The notes under the pieces: generated by a model
Seen by the model: the letters and a program-made list of their open reading frames with translations, nothing else
Told to the model about the DNA's origin: nothing
Databases searched by the model: none
Shown here: positions 1 through 6,967 of the stretch, one piece after another
Layout: each line of letters opens with the position of its first letter
Position numbering within the stretch: position 1 is the stretch's first letter
DNA from: JAKLKS01 sp964370855
Lineage (GTDB): Bacteria; Planctomycetota; JAJSAM01; JAKLKS01
DNA length: 24,219 nucleotides
NCBI GenBank assembly: GCA_964370855.1
Contig: CAYJMF010000073.1
Coordinates: 1 to 24,219 of the forward strand
Direction of reading: 5' to 3'
Translations under genes and position numbers: made by a program

Positions 1-24
1 CCCCCCCCCCCCCCCCCCCCCCCC
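1..24. repeat. Poly-C run at the window edge
   Basis: This is an uninterrupted run of 24 C residues directly outside the left copy of the 35-bp terminal repeat. The right copy is also flanked on its outer side by a C-rich stretch when read in the same orientation. A C-rich flank may therefore belong to the repeat. The perfect homopolymer itself could equally be an assembly or sequencing artefact. Confidence 0.7.
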
Positions 25-57
25 GCCAATCTGGGTCGGGTTCAGTATGGCGGTCCC
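23..57 (+). repeat. 35-bp REP-like hairpin, left copy (inverted to the right end)
   Basis: These 35 bases are a perfect inverted copy of 24161-24195. The unit begins CCGCCA and ends TGGCGG followed by TCCC. It can fold by pairing CCGCCA with TGGCGG and, after a two-base mismatch, CTG with CAG. A short hairpin with an internal bulge is the form typical of repetitive extragenic palindromes. It lies about 95 bp upstream of the first gene. That it is multicopy in the genome is inferred from its position at both contig ends. Confidence 0.75.
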
Positions 58-151
58 TTGACGGTCGACACCGGCCACCCGCCGCGAACCTGCGGACGGC
101 GTAGAATCCCCCTACCGACCCGGCCGGCGCCCGGCGGACCGGAGCCATCCC

Positions 152-2488
152 ATGGCAAGGTCCCTCCCGTCGTGGCCCCGATTCCTGGCCGCCCTCCTGC
201 TCCTGCTCGCCGCCGCCGGCATGCCCTCCGCCCCCGCCGCCGATCCGGCGCCCGCCCGCATCGTCGGATGGAACAACCTCGGGATGCACTGCATGGATTC
301 GGACTACTCCATCTTCTCGATCCTCCCTCCCTACAACACCTTCCACGCGCAGCTCGTCGTCGACGGGGCCCTCGCGCGGAGCTCCGCCGGGATCACCGTC
401 ACCTACGAGGCCGTCGCCGACCCCTCGGGGTCCATCACCACCTCCTCCATCGGGCGGACCAACTTCTGGGACTTCGTCCAGCCGCTCTTCGGGGCGGCCG
501 TCCCTCCCGACGGGGGCCTGGCGGGCCGCCCCATGCCCGGCGCCGCCAACGGGCCGCAGCCCATGGACTTCGATCCGGCCTTCGCATGGTTCGTCGCCGA
601 GGGGGTTCCCATCACCCCCCGCGACGACGCCGGCGCCCGGAACGCCTACCCGATGATGCGGCTCGTGGCCCGGGACGCGGGCGGCGCCGTCCTCGCGGAG
701 ACCGTCGTCGTGCTCCCGGTCTCCGACGAGATGGACTGCAGCGCCTGCCACGCCTCGGGATCCGGTCCCGCCGCCAGGCCCGCGGCGGGGTGGGCGGCCG
801 ACCCCGACCCCGCGAGGGACTACCGTCTCAACATCCTCCTCCTCCACGACGAGCTCAACGGGGGGAAGCCCGCCTTCGGCGCCGCCCTCGCGGCCCTCGG
901 CCTCGACCCCGCCGGCCTCCACCGGACCGCCACGAAGGCCGGGGGGCGCCCCGTGCTCTGCGCCGCCTGCCACCTCTCCAACGCCCTCCCCGGCACGGGC
1001 CGGGAGGGGATTCCGGCCCTGACGGCGGCGGTCCACGGCCGCCATTCCCGGGTCCTGGATCCCGCCACGGGCGCCTCCCTGGGGGAAGTCGGCAGCCGGG
1101 ACGCCTGCTACCGCTGCCACCCGGGCTCGGCCACCCGCTGCCTGCGCGGCGCCATGGGCCGCGCCGTGGCCGCCGACGGATCGCGCGTCATCCAGTGCCA
1201 GTCCTGCCACGGCGGGATGGCCGCCGTCGGCGACCCCGCCCGCGCGGGGTGGCTCGACCAGCCCACCTGCCAGGAGTGCCACACGGGGACCGCCCTCGAG
1301 AACGCGGGGCAGATCCGGTTCGACACGGTCCTGGACGGGGCGGGGAAAACGCGCACCGCCCCGGACCGGACCTTCGCCACGGAGGACGCCGCCCCGGCGG
1401 CGGGCCTCTCCCTCTACCGGTTCTCCCGCGGCCACGGGGGGCTCGCCTGCGAGGCCTGCCACGGCCCCACCCACGCCGAAGGTCCTTCCTCCCACCCCTC
1501 CGACAACCAGCAGGCCCTCCGCGTCCAGGGCCACGAAGGTCCGCTCTCGGACTGCCGCGCCTGCCACGGCTCCCTCCCGGAGACCACCTCCGGCGGCCCC
1601 CACGGCCTGCATCCCGTCGGCTCCACCACCTGGGTCGAGGCCCACGGGGACGCCGTGGAGTCCGGCGGCGCCGCGGCCTGCCGGTCCTGCCACGGAACGG
1701 ACTACCGCGGGACCGTGCTCTCGCGGGCCCAGGGCGACCGCTCCTTCACGACGAGGTACGGGGCGCGCCTGTTCTGGCGCGGCTTCCGCATCGGGTGCTA
1801 CGCCTGCCATGACGGGCCCGGGAGCGAATCCGCCGCGACGAACCGGCCGGCGACGGCGGTCGGGGGCGTGGTGGGAGTCGCCGAGGGGCGGCCCTCGGCC
1901 ATCCCCCTGGCGGCGGCGGACGCCGACGGGGATGCGCTCGCGCTGCGGGTCGTGGATCAGCCCGCCCACGGCACCGTGGGGCTCTCCGGATCCGCCGCGA
2001 CCTGGTTCCCCGATCCGGGCTTCGAGGGCACGGACTCCTTCACCTTCGCGGCCTGGGACGGGAGGACGGATTCCAACCTCGCCCGGGTCACCCTCCTCGT
2101 CTCCGGGTCCACGCCGCCGAAACCCCTGCCGGACCTCGCTGCCTCCTGCCTGATGCTCAAGGTGAAGCCGGCCCGCCGCGCCACCGCCCGCGCCGTCCTG
2201 AAGCCCCGCTACCGGGTGGAGAACCTCGGCACGGCGGCGGCCCCCGCCACGACGCTCCGGCTGCTGCTCTCCGCGGACCCCGTCGTCGATCCCGGGGACG
2301 TCGTGCTCGCGACGCTGGACGTCCGATCCCTCGCCGCAGGCGCCCGGCGGGACCTCCGGTCGAGGCTCCGTCTCGCCCGCGGGGCTCCGACGGCGGGGAG
2401 GTTCCTCATCGCGGTGGCGAACCCCGACGCCGCCTTCGAAGAGCTCTCCCTCGAGGACGACACCGTCGTGATGGGCCCCATGGACTAG
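152..2488 (+). CDS. Exported nonaheme c-type cytochrome with cadherin-like and CARDB domains
   Basis: The product has 778 residues and probably carries electrons outside the cytoplasm; donor and acceptor are unknown. A signal peptide covers about residues 1-29 (hydrophobic core LAALLLLLAAAG). Near residues 38-60 is a motif containing NNLGMHCMDSDYS that I recall from other environmental multiheme cytochromes. Nine CXXCH heme sites begin at Cys196, 270, 319, 349, 373, 433, 468, 510 and 549. The C-terminus is a cadherin-like beta-sandwich (about 565-650, with DADGD and GTDSFTF) followed by a CARDB-type module (about 660-775). Those beta modules suggest attachment to a surface or partner. The ATG is supported by GGAG at 141-144. 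The gene stands alone, converging on the next gene across a 169-bp palindrome. Heme count is certain; pathway is not. Confidence 0.9.
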   Translation: MARSLPSWPRFLAALLLLLAAAGMPSAPAADPAPARIVGWNNLGMHCMDSDYSIFSILPPYNTFHAQLVVDGALARSSAGITVTYEAVADPSGSITTSSIGRTNFWDFVQPLFGAAVPPDGGLAGRPMPGAANGPQPMDFDPAFAWFVAEGVPITPRDDAGARNAYPMMRLVARDAGGAVLAETVVVLPVSDEMDCSACHASGSGPAARPAAGWAADPDPARDYRLNILLLHDELNGGKPAFGAALAALGLDPAGLHRTATKAGGRPVLCAACHLSNALPGTGREGIPALTAAVHGRHSRVLDPATGASLGEVGSRDACYRCHPGSATRCLRGAMGRAVAADGSRVIQCQSCHGGMAAVGDPARAGWLDQPTCQECHTGTALENAGQIRFDTVLDGAGKTRTAPDRTFATEDAAPAAGLSLYRFSRGHGGLACEACHGPTHAEGPSSHPSDNQQALRVQGHEGPLSDCRACHGSLPETTSGGPHGLHPVGSTTWVEAHGDAVESGGAAACRSCHGTDYRGTVLSRAQGDRSFTTRYGARLFWRGFRIGCYACHDGPGSESAATNRPATAVGGVVGVAEGRPSAIPLAAADADGDALALRVVDQPAHGTVGLSGSAATWFPDPGFEGTDSFTFAAWDGRTDSNLARVTLLVSGSTPPKPLPDLAASCLMLKVKPARRATARAVLKPRYRVENLGTAAAPATTLRLLLSADPVVDPGDVVLATLDVRSLAAGARRDLRSRLRLARGAPTAGRFLIAVANPDAAFEELSLEDDTVVMGPMD

Positions 2489-2503
2489 CGGCGGCGGATG
2501 CGC

Positions 2504-2672
2504 CTAGAAGCGGTTTCACAAGCCCCCGTGGTCGCGACGGGGGCGCTGGGGGGCCGGATGCAAGGAGGCCCGACGAAGACATACCCGAGCGGGTAGGCGA
2601 GGAGGGCCGACGCCGCAGACGGCCCCCCGGCGCCCCCGGCGGGGCCGCGGGGGCTTGTGAAACCGCTTCTAG
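2504..2672. repeat. 169-bp palindromic element between convergent genes
   Basis: The outer arms 2504-2528 and 2648-2672 are perfect 25-bp inverted repeats containing GAAGCGGTTTCACAAG. Inner arms 2539-2555 and 2621-2637 pair at 16 of 17 positions. The centre holds a further small palindrome, TACCCG-AG-CGGGTA (2582-2595). The whole could fold into one long cruciform or hairpin. It fills the gap between the cytochrome gene and the oppositely oriented zinc-finger gene, whose TAG stop (2669-2671) lies inside the right arm. It could serve as a bidirectional terminator. Its form is that of a non-autonomous REP/MITE-type element; no transposase is nearby. Confidence 0.85.
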
Positions 2673-3010
2673 TGCCCGTGCTCGCCCACGCCGCAGTGGC
2701 GGCAGGGCTCCGCGGCCACGGGGAGGCGGGGGGGGACGCGGGGGGCCCGGCGACTCCCCTTCCTCCCGGGGGCCGGCGTCACGGAGCCGCAGCAGGGGCA
2801 GCGCTCCGCCTTCTCCCGGAGGAGGATCCTCCCCACGTGCTCCGCCGTCTCGTGGGAGACCGCGCCGCGGCCCTCGCACACGGGGCAGGAGACGTGCATC
2901 GCCCGCTCGATGGCCGCCCGGATGAAGGCGCTCTTGTCCCGGAGCCGGTCCAGCTCCTCCGCCAGGTGCCGATCCACCCGGAACGCCACCACGACCTGCT
3001 TTCCTGTCAT
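2669..3010 (-). CDS. Ribbon-helix-helix protein with zinc-finger C-terminus
   Basis: The product has 113 residues. Residues 4-38 read as a CopG/Arc-type ribbon-helix-helix: a beta strand (QVVVAFRVD) followed by two helices (HLAEELDRLR, SAFIRAAIERAM). Three cysteine knuckles follow: CPVC at 42-45, CPCC at 71-74 and CRHC at 103-106, with several histidines at the end. A DNA-binding regulator with a structural metal site is the natural reading, but the target is unknown. I chose the ATG at 3010. An in-frame GTG at 3037 would add nine residues (MVHVPYSPA) encoded inside the neighbouring palindrome. No clear Shine-Dalgarno precedes either. It is divergent from the SDR gene across that palindrome. 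Confidence 0.75.
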   Translation of the reverse strand: MTGKQVVVAFRVDRHLAEELDRLRDKSAFIRAAIERAMHVSCPVCEGRGAVSHETAEHVGRILLREKAERCPCCGSVTPAPGRKGSRRAPRVPPRLPVAAEPCRHCGVGEHGH

Positions 3011-3018
3011 CGCCGGAG

Positions 3019-3147
3019 AATAGGGGACGTGCACCACTTTTTCACTTTTCTGTGGATAACTCCGGGTCGGGGGCGCTCCGGTCCCCGGGCCGCATTCCTC
3101 CCGGAGTTATCCACAGAAAAGTGAAAAAGTGGTGCACGTCCCCTATT
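3019..3147. repeat. 129-bp perfect palindrome carrying two DnaA boxes
   Basis: Two 48-bp arms (3019-3066 and 3100-3147) are perfect inverted repeats around a 33-nt loop. Near each tip is GGGGACGT. Each arm also contains TTATCCACA, a perfect match to the DnaA-box consensus TTATNCACA (minus strand at 3051-3059, plus strand at 3107-3115). The element fills the gap between two divergent genes and gives both the same leader sequence. Its architecture matches the element at 18951-19055. Both look like non-autonomous palindromic mobile elements of the REP/RAYT kind, which is an inference. Confidence 0.88.
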
Positions 3148-3155
3148 TTCAGCGC

Positions 3156-4154
3156 ATGGAAAAGGCGGACCTGGTGACGGGGGCGACGGGGTTCGTGGGG
3201 TCGCACCTCGTGCGGGCGCTGCTGAAGCGGGGGCGGCCGGTGCGGGCCCTCGTGCGGCCGGGGACGGACGCGGGGGAGCTGGCGCGGCTCGGGGTGGAGG
3301 TGGTGCCCGGGGACGTGACCGACGCCGACGCCTACGCGGCGGCGGCCCACGCGGCGCTGCGCATCTTCCACGTGGCGGGCTTCGTCTCCTTCCTCGCCGA
3401 GGAGCGCAAGCGCCTCGAGTCCGTCAACGTGGACGGCGTGAGGAACGCCGTGAAGGCCGCCCGCTCCGCGAAGGCCTCCGTCCTCGTGGTCACCTCCAGC
3501 GTCGCCGCCCTGGGCTGCGGGGGAGGGACGTGCGAGGTGGACGAGACCCAGCCCTGGACCCCCGACGATCGCCTCGGCTACCCCACCACGAAGCACGAGG
3601 GGGAGGCCGTCGCGCTGGCGGCCCACGGGAAGGGGGGCCTGCGGGTGGTCTGCGTCAACCCCTCCATCGTGATCGGCCCCGAGGACCCCCGCCCCAGCTC
3701 CGGAGGGGACTACGTGATCCGCGCGGCCACGGGCCGCATCCCGCTCTGCGCCTCCATGGTCCAATCCTTCGTGGACGTCCGCGACGTCGCCGAGGGCCAC
3801 ATCCTCGCCGCGGAGAAGTCCCCCGGGGGGAAGCGCTACATCCTGTCCGGCTTCTCCATGCCCATGCGGGAGTTCGTTTCCGCCGTCCGCTCCGCGGCGG
3901 GGAACCCGGGCCGCCCGCTCCCCGTGCCGACCTGGGTCCTCCCGCCCATGGCCGTCGTCGCCGAGTGGTGGGCCGCCAAGCGGAGCACCCCCGCCGCCTT
4001 CACCCTGGAGCAGGCCCGCATGGCCCGCCGGTACGGGGGCTTCTCCCCGGCCCTTGCGAAGAAGGAGCTCGGCTGGAAGCCGAGGATCCGGGAGAAGACG
4101 ATCCTCGAGACCGTGCAGTGGTTCCGGGGCGCGGGGATGCTGGGTAGGCTGTAG
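3156..4154 (+). CDS. Extended SDR-family NAD(P)-dependent epimerase/reductase (HpnA/DFR-like)
   Basis: The product has 332 residues. The N-terminus has the glycine-rich dinucleotide-binding motif TGATGFVG (8-15). The catalytic pair YPTTK is at Tyr142-Lys146, with an upstream Ser in VTSSVAALG (about 114-115). The order and spacing are those of extended short-chain dehydrogenases. Overall wording is closest to the dihydroflavonol-reductase / hopanoid-associated sugar epimerase branch, and the length fits. The substrate cannot be read from the sequence, and no hopanoid gene is nearby. I chose the ATG at 3156. A GTG at 3129 in the palindrome arm would add nine residues (MVHVPYFQR), mirroring the gene across the gap. 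queF follows 73 bp downstream behind its own AT-rich segment. Confidence 0.85.
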   Translation: MEKADLVTGATGFVGSHLVRALLKRGRPVRALVRPGTDAGELARLGVEVVPGDVTDADAYAAAAHAALRIFHVAGFVSFLAEERKRLESVNVDGVRNAVKAARSAKASVLVVTSSVAALGCGGGTCEVDETQPWTPDDRLGYPTTKHEGEAVALAAHGKGGLRVVCVNPSIVIGPEDPRPSSGGDYVIRAATGRIPLCASMVQSFVDVRDVAEGHILAAEKSPGGKRYILSGFSMPMREFVSAVRSAAGNPGRPLPVPTWVLPPMAVVAEWWAAKRSTPAAFTLEQARMARRYGGFSPALAKKELGWKPRIREKTILETVQWFRGAGMLGRL

Positions 4155-4191
4155 GCAGGAGCGCCGTCCGCCACCCCCCTCCTCCCAAACA

Positions 4192-4208
4192 GTATCATAA
4201 CTAGATAC
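4192..4208. promoter_or_regulatory. AT-rich 5-bp inverted repeat upstream of queF
   Basis: GTATC (4192-4196) and GATAC (4204-4208) form a dyad around ATAACTA. It sits in the only AT-rich patch of the 73-bp gap between the SDR gene and queF, 20 bp before the start codon. It could be a promoter core or a repressor operator. I see no preQ1 riboswitch features here. The evidence is positional and compositional only. Confidence 0.35.
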
Positions 4209-4227
4209 ACTCTCAGGAGACACCGCG

Positions 4228-4593
4228 ATGCCGAAGCGCCGCCCCGCCGCGAAGCCCGCCCCCGTGGAGACCTTCCCGAACCCGAACCCGAAGCGGGAGT
4301 ACGTCGTGGAGTTCGAGATCCCCGAGTACACGGCGGTCTGCCCGAAGACCGGACAGCCGGACTTCGGCACCATCCGCGTCGTCTACGCGCCGGCGAGGCT
4401 CTGCCTCGAGATGAAGAGCCTCAAGCTCTACTTCTTCTCCTACCGCGACCGCGGCGTCTTCTACGAGGCCGCCGTCAACGCCATCCTCGACGACCTCGTC
4501 GCCTCCTGCCGCCCCCGCTGGATGGAGATCTCCGGCGAGTTCGCCCCCCGCGGCGGCATGACCGCGCAGGTCACCGCCCGCTGGCCGGGGTAG
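4228..4593 (+). CDS. queF: NADPH-dependent 7-cyano-7-deazaguanine reductase (preQ0 reductase)
   Basis: QueF reduces the nitrile of preQ0 to the amine of preQ1, in the cytoplasm, on the route to queuosine in tRNA. The 121-residue product has the catalytic Cys in TAVCPKTGQPDF (Cys38) and the conserved Asp seven residues later (Asp45), the spacing known for the family. The family motif E-x-K-S-x-K follows at 61-66 (EMKSLKLYFFSYRDRG). Length and single-domain layout are those of the short YkvM-type QueF. AGGAG at 4215-4219 sets the ATG at 4228. No other queuosine genes are in the window. The last 23 bp overlap the convergent surface-protein gene tail to tail. Confidence 0.95.
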   Translation: MPKRRPAAKPAPVETFPNPNPKREYVVEFEIPEYTAVCPKTGQPDFGTIRVVYAPARLCLEMKSLKLYFFSYRDRGVFYEAAVNAILDDLVASCRPRWMEISGEFAPRGGMTAQVTARWPG

Positions 4594-6871
4594 CCTCGCC
4601 GAGGACGATCTCCGTCCCCGACACCGCCGCCGCCGCCCCTCGGAAGATGTGGGTCCTCCCCCGCGCGTCCCGGGCGTAGACGTACACGTCGTAGCCCGCG
4701 AGGGCCACGCCCGGGGCCGACCCCTCGGGCCCGTCGCGGAAGGAGACCTGGACCGGGGGCAGCATCCCGGAGCGGGGGGCGAGGGAGACGAAGGCCGACG
4801 CGAGGGCGCTCCCGTCCGCCGTCCGCAGGCGGAGGCGGAACTCCCGCGGAGGCTCCACCTTCACCGTCCACGCGGCCTCCGGCGCGGCCTCCGTCCCCCC
4901 CTCGAGGGCGCCGCAGGCGCCGTCGGCGGGATCCCACGCGAGGACCGCGCCGCCCCCCGCCGGGTCGAGGGTCTGGAGGACGGCCCTCCCCTCCCCGTCG
5001 GCGGCCAGGCGCTCCGTCTCCCGCGCGGGCCAGGGCTTCGGCTGGTCGGCGCGGAGCACCGCGACGAGGGCCCCGGGCCGCGGCCTGCCGGCCCCGTCCA
5101 CCACGCGCACGGTCCGCGTCATCGCCTCCTGGGGTGCGAGGTCGAAGAGGAGCGGGTGGAGGGAACTTCGCGCCGCGGCGAGGGAGGCGACGGTGACCGC
5201 GGCGTCCACGAACGGACCCCCGACGGTGCGCATCTGCGCCGTGAGCGGCGTCTCCGGCCCCAACCCGCCGAAGGGCCCGGGCTTCGTCCGGAAGATCTCC
5301 CGGGTGTAGTCGTAGGCCCACCAGAGCGTGGCCCCGTCCTTCCCCGGGGCGGGGCCCTTGAAGGAGGAGATCAGGAACCGCCAACCGTCCTTCGTCGGGT
5401 CGTACCCCGGGGGATTGGCGGTGACCATGGCGGGCCGGGCCCCCGTGCCCGCTCCCTCGCCGCGTATCGCGATCCAGATCCCGAGGGCCTCCTCGGACCC
5501 GAGCCGGACCGGGAGGGGGACGGGGCTGTCGATGGTGTAGGAGAGTTCCCGGAAATCCGCCTGGCCCATGCGCGCCGAGCCGCCGGCCTCGAGCCGCAGT
5601 CCCCGATCGCCGTCGGTCCACGCCGCGGTCCAGGCGCTCACGGCCAGCGCCCCCGGGTCGAAGGTGTCGCTCTCGAAGAACTCGAAGGAGAGGGTCCCCT
5701 CGGCGCCCGAGGTCCCCCAGAAGGAGGTGGCGGCGTTGGTGACGAGGACCACGAAGGCGCCGGCCACCGGCTCCTCCCCCTTCCCACGGAGGCAGACCGC
5801 CCGCAGGCGGAGGGGCTCCGCGGGGAGGACGAACTCCCTCGGCTCCGTTCCCTCGGCGTAGGCGCGGTCGAGGAGGGTCCAGAGGATCCGCCCCCCGGGC
5901 AGGGCGACGCGGATGGAGGCCCACGTCAGGGCGAGGGGCCAGCGGGGCGCGTAGATCCCGTCGGCATCGGTGGCGCCCCGGTCCTCGGGGGAGGGGGGGC
6001 CGAGGGCGAAGACGTCGGGGGACCGCCAGAGGGAGACCCCGGCTCCGGCGACGGGGATCCCCGTGGGCCCGTCGATGAACCGGAGCCGGATCCCCACGGG
6101 CCGCTCCTCGAGGACGAGGTCGTGGACGCCGGTGAGCCCCTCGGCCCGCGCCGGCGAGGCCACGAAGAGCCGCCCCGGGGCGCGGGGCTCGAGGGAGGGG
6201 GGGCCGCCCCAGGCGGAGTCCTCCTCCTGGAAGAACCCCTGGAGCCGCGTGCCCGGGGGCACGGGGATGCGGAAGCCGCCGTCGGGGGAGGAGGGCTCCG
6301 ACGCGGCGGCCTCGCCCCCGTCCACGAGGAGGTGGAAGGTGACGCCCTGCTGGGGAATCCCCCGCTCGTCCACGGCGCGGCCGCTGTAGACGATGCCGGC
6401 GTGGAGGCGGATCTCGCCGACGTCCGTCGCCGGCGCGGGGAGGTCCACGTGGACGGGGGTGCGGCCGGCGGCGGCGGCGCGGAGGCGGAAGGGGCCGGGG
6501 TCGCCGGGGGCGCGATCGTAGGCGAGGGAGAAGGCGCCGGGGCCGGCCGTCGCCTCCGCCACGGCGGCGCCCTCGCGAAGGACGGTGAGGCGCGCCTCCA
6601 CCGGGGGGCGCCCCTCGGCGCGGGGCAGGATCAGAATCCCTGAAACAAGACCGGCGGCGGGAAGGGAAGGGGAGAGGCCGTCCTCCCGGCCGTTCCCCTC
6701 CCCCGCGGTGGATCCCGCCGGGGGGCCATCCAGGGGGGATGCGACGTCCGGCCCTCCATGGCCCCCGCCCCCTCCCCCGTCCTCCCGCAGCAGCAGCCAC
6801 GCCGCTCCGCCGAGGAGCGCCGCGGCGGCGAGGAGCGCGAGGAGGCCGGTCTTCCGCGAGCGCCGTTCCAT
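4571..6871 (-). CDS. Membrane-anchored protein with carboxypeptidase-regulatory-like beta-sandwich domains
   Basis: The product has 766 residues. A basic N-terminus and a helix at about 8-27 (GLLALLAAAALLGGAAWLLL) anchor it, followed by a glycine-rich low-complexity linker to about residue 70. The rest is beta-rich, with repeated signatures of carboxypeptidase-regulatory-like or transthyretin-like folds: GRAVDERGIPQQGVTF, a GATDADGIYAPRW turn, RVVDGAGRPRPGALVAV, RTADGSALASAFVSL. I see no peptidase zinc site. A structural or binding role outside the cytoplasmic membrane is likely; the ligand is unknown. It is divergent from a similarly built gene (6968-8953), suggesting an old duplication. No good Shine-Dalgarno precedes the ATG at 6871. 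Confidence 0.75.
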   Translation of the reverse strand: MERRSRKTGLLALLAAAALLGGAAWLLLREDGGGGGGHGGPDVASPLDGPPAGSTAGEGNGREDGLSPSLPAAGLVSGILILPRAEGRPPVEARLTVLREGAAVAEATAGPGAFSLAYDRAPGDPGPFRLRAAAAGRTPVHVDLPAPATDVGEIRLHAGIVYSGRAVDERGIPQQGVTFHLLVDGGEAAASEPSSPDGGFRIPVPPGTRLQGFFQEEDSAWGGPPSLEPRAPGRLFVASPARAEGLTGVHDLVLEERPVGIRLRFIDGPTGIPVAGAGVSLWRSPDVFALGPPSPEDRGATDADGIYAPRWPLALTWASIRVALPGGRILWTLLDRAYAEGTEPREFVLPAEPLRLRAVCLRGKGEEPVAGAFVVLVTNAATSFWGTSGAEGTLSFEFFESDTFDPGALAVSAWTAAWTDGDRGLRLEAGGSARMGQADFRELSYTIDSPVPLPVRLGSEEALGIWIAIRGEGAGTGARPAMVTANPPGYDPTKDGWRFLISSFKGPAPGKDGATLWWAYDYTREIFRTKPGPFGGLGPETPLTAQMRTVGGPFVDAAVTVASLAAARSSLHPLLFDLAPQEAMTRTVRVVDGAGRPRPGALVAVLRADQPKPWPARETERLAADGEGRAVLQTLDPAGGGAVLAWDPADGACGALEGGTEAAPEAAWTVKVEPPREFRLRLRTADGSALASAFVSLAPRSGMLPPVQVSFRDGPEGSAPGVALAGYDVYVYARDARGRTHIFRGAAAAVSGTEIVLGEATPASGR

Positions 6872-6911
6872 GGGGCGCCATCATCGGTCACGATCCTCCC
6901 GGATGCAACGG

Positions 6912-6938
6912 CGTCCCGCCGCTGGACGCGGCGGGACG
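6912..6938. promoter_or_regulatory. 11-bp perfect hairpin between divergent surface-protein genes
   Basis: CGTCCCGCCGC (6912-6922) and GCGGCGGGACG (6928-6938) are perfect inverted repeats around the loop TGGAC. The structure lies in the 96-bp gap between two divergent paralogous genes. It ends at the GGGGAG that would serve the alternative start at 6950. It could be a shared operator or an RNA hairpin controlling ribosome access. It is much shorter than the three long palindromes in the window and shares no sequence with them. Confidence 0.5.
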
Positions 6939-6967
6939 GGGAGCGTCCAATGGCGGATGGAGGGACC

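Noticed and set aside
3019..3147. Palindrome with DnaA boxes considered as a replication origin
   Set aside because: There are only two boxes, no AT-rich unwinding region and no dnaA, dnaN or parAB nearby. A second element with the same architecture but no DnaA box exists at 18951-19055.
4155..4227. preQ1 riboswitch upstream of queF
   Set aside because: The short gap lacks the expected aptamer pattern of paired C-rich loop and A-rich tail.
4649..6643. Plus-strand 664-residue ORF opposite the first surface-protein gene
   Set aside because: Its translation is Gly/Arg/Glu/Pro-rich without any fold. The minus frame has a membrane anchor and repeated beta-sandwich motifs.
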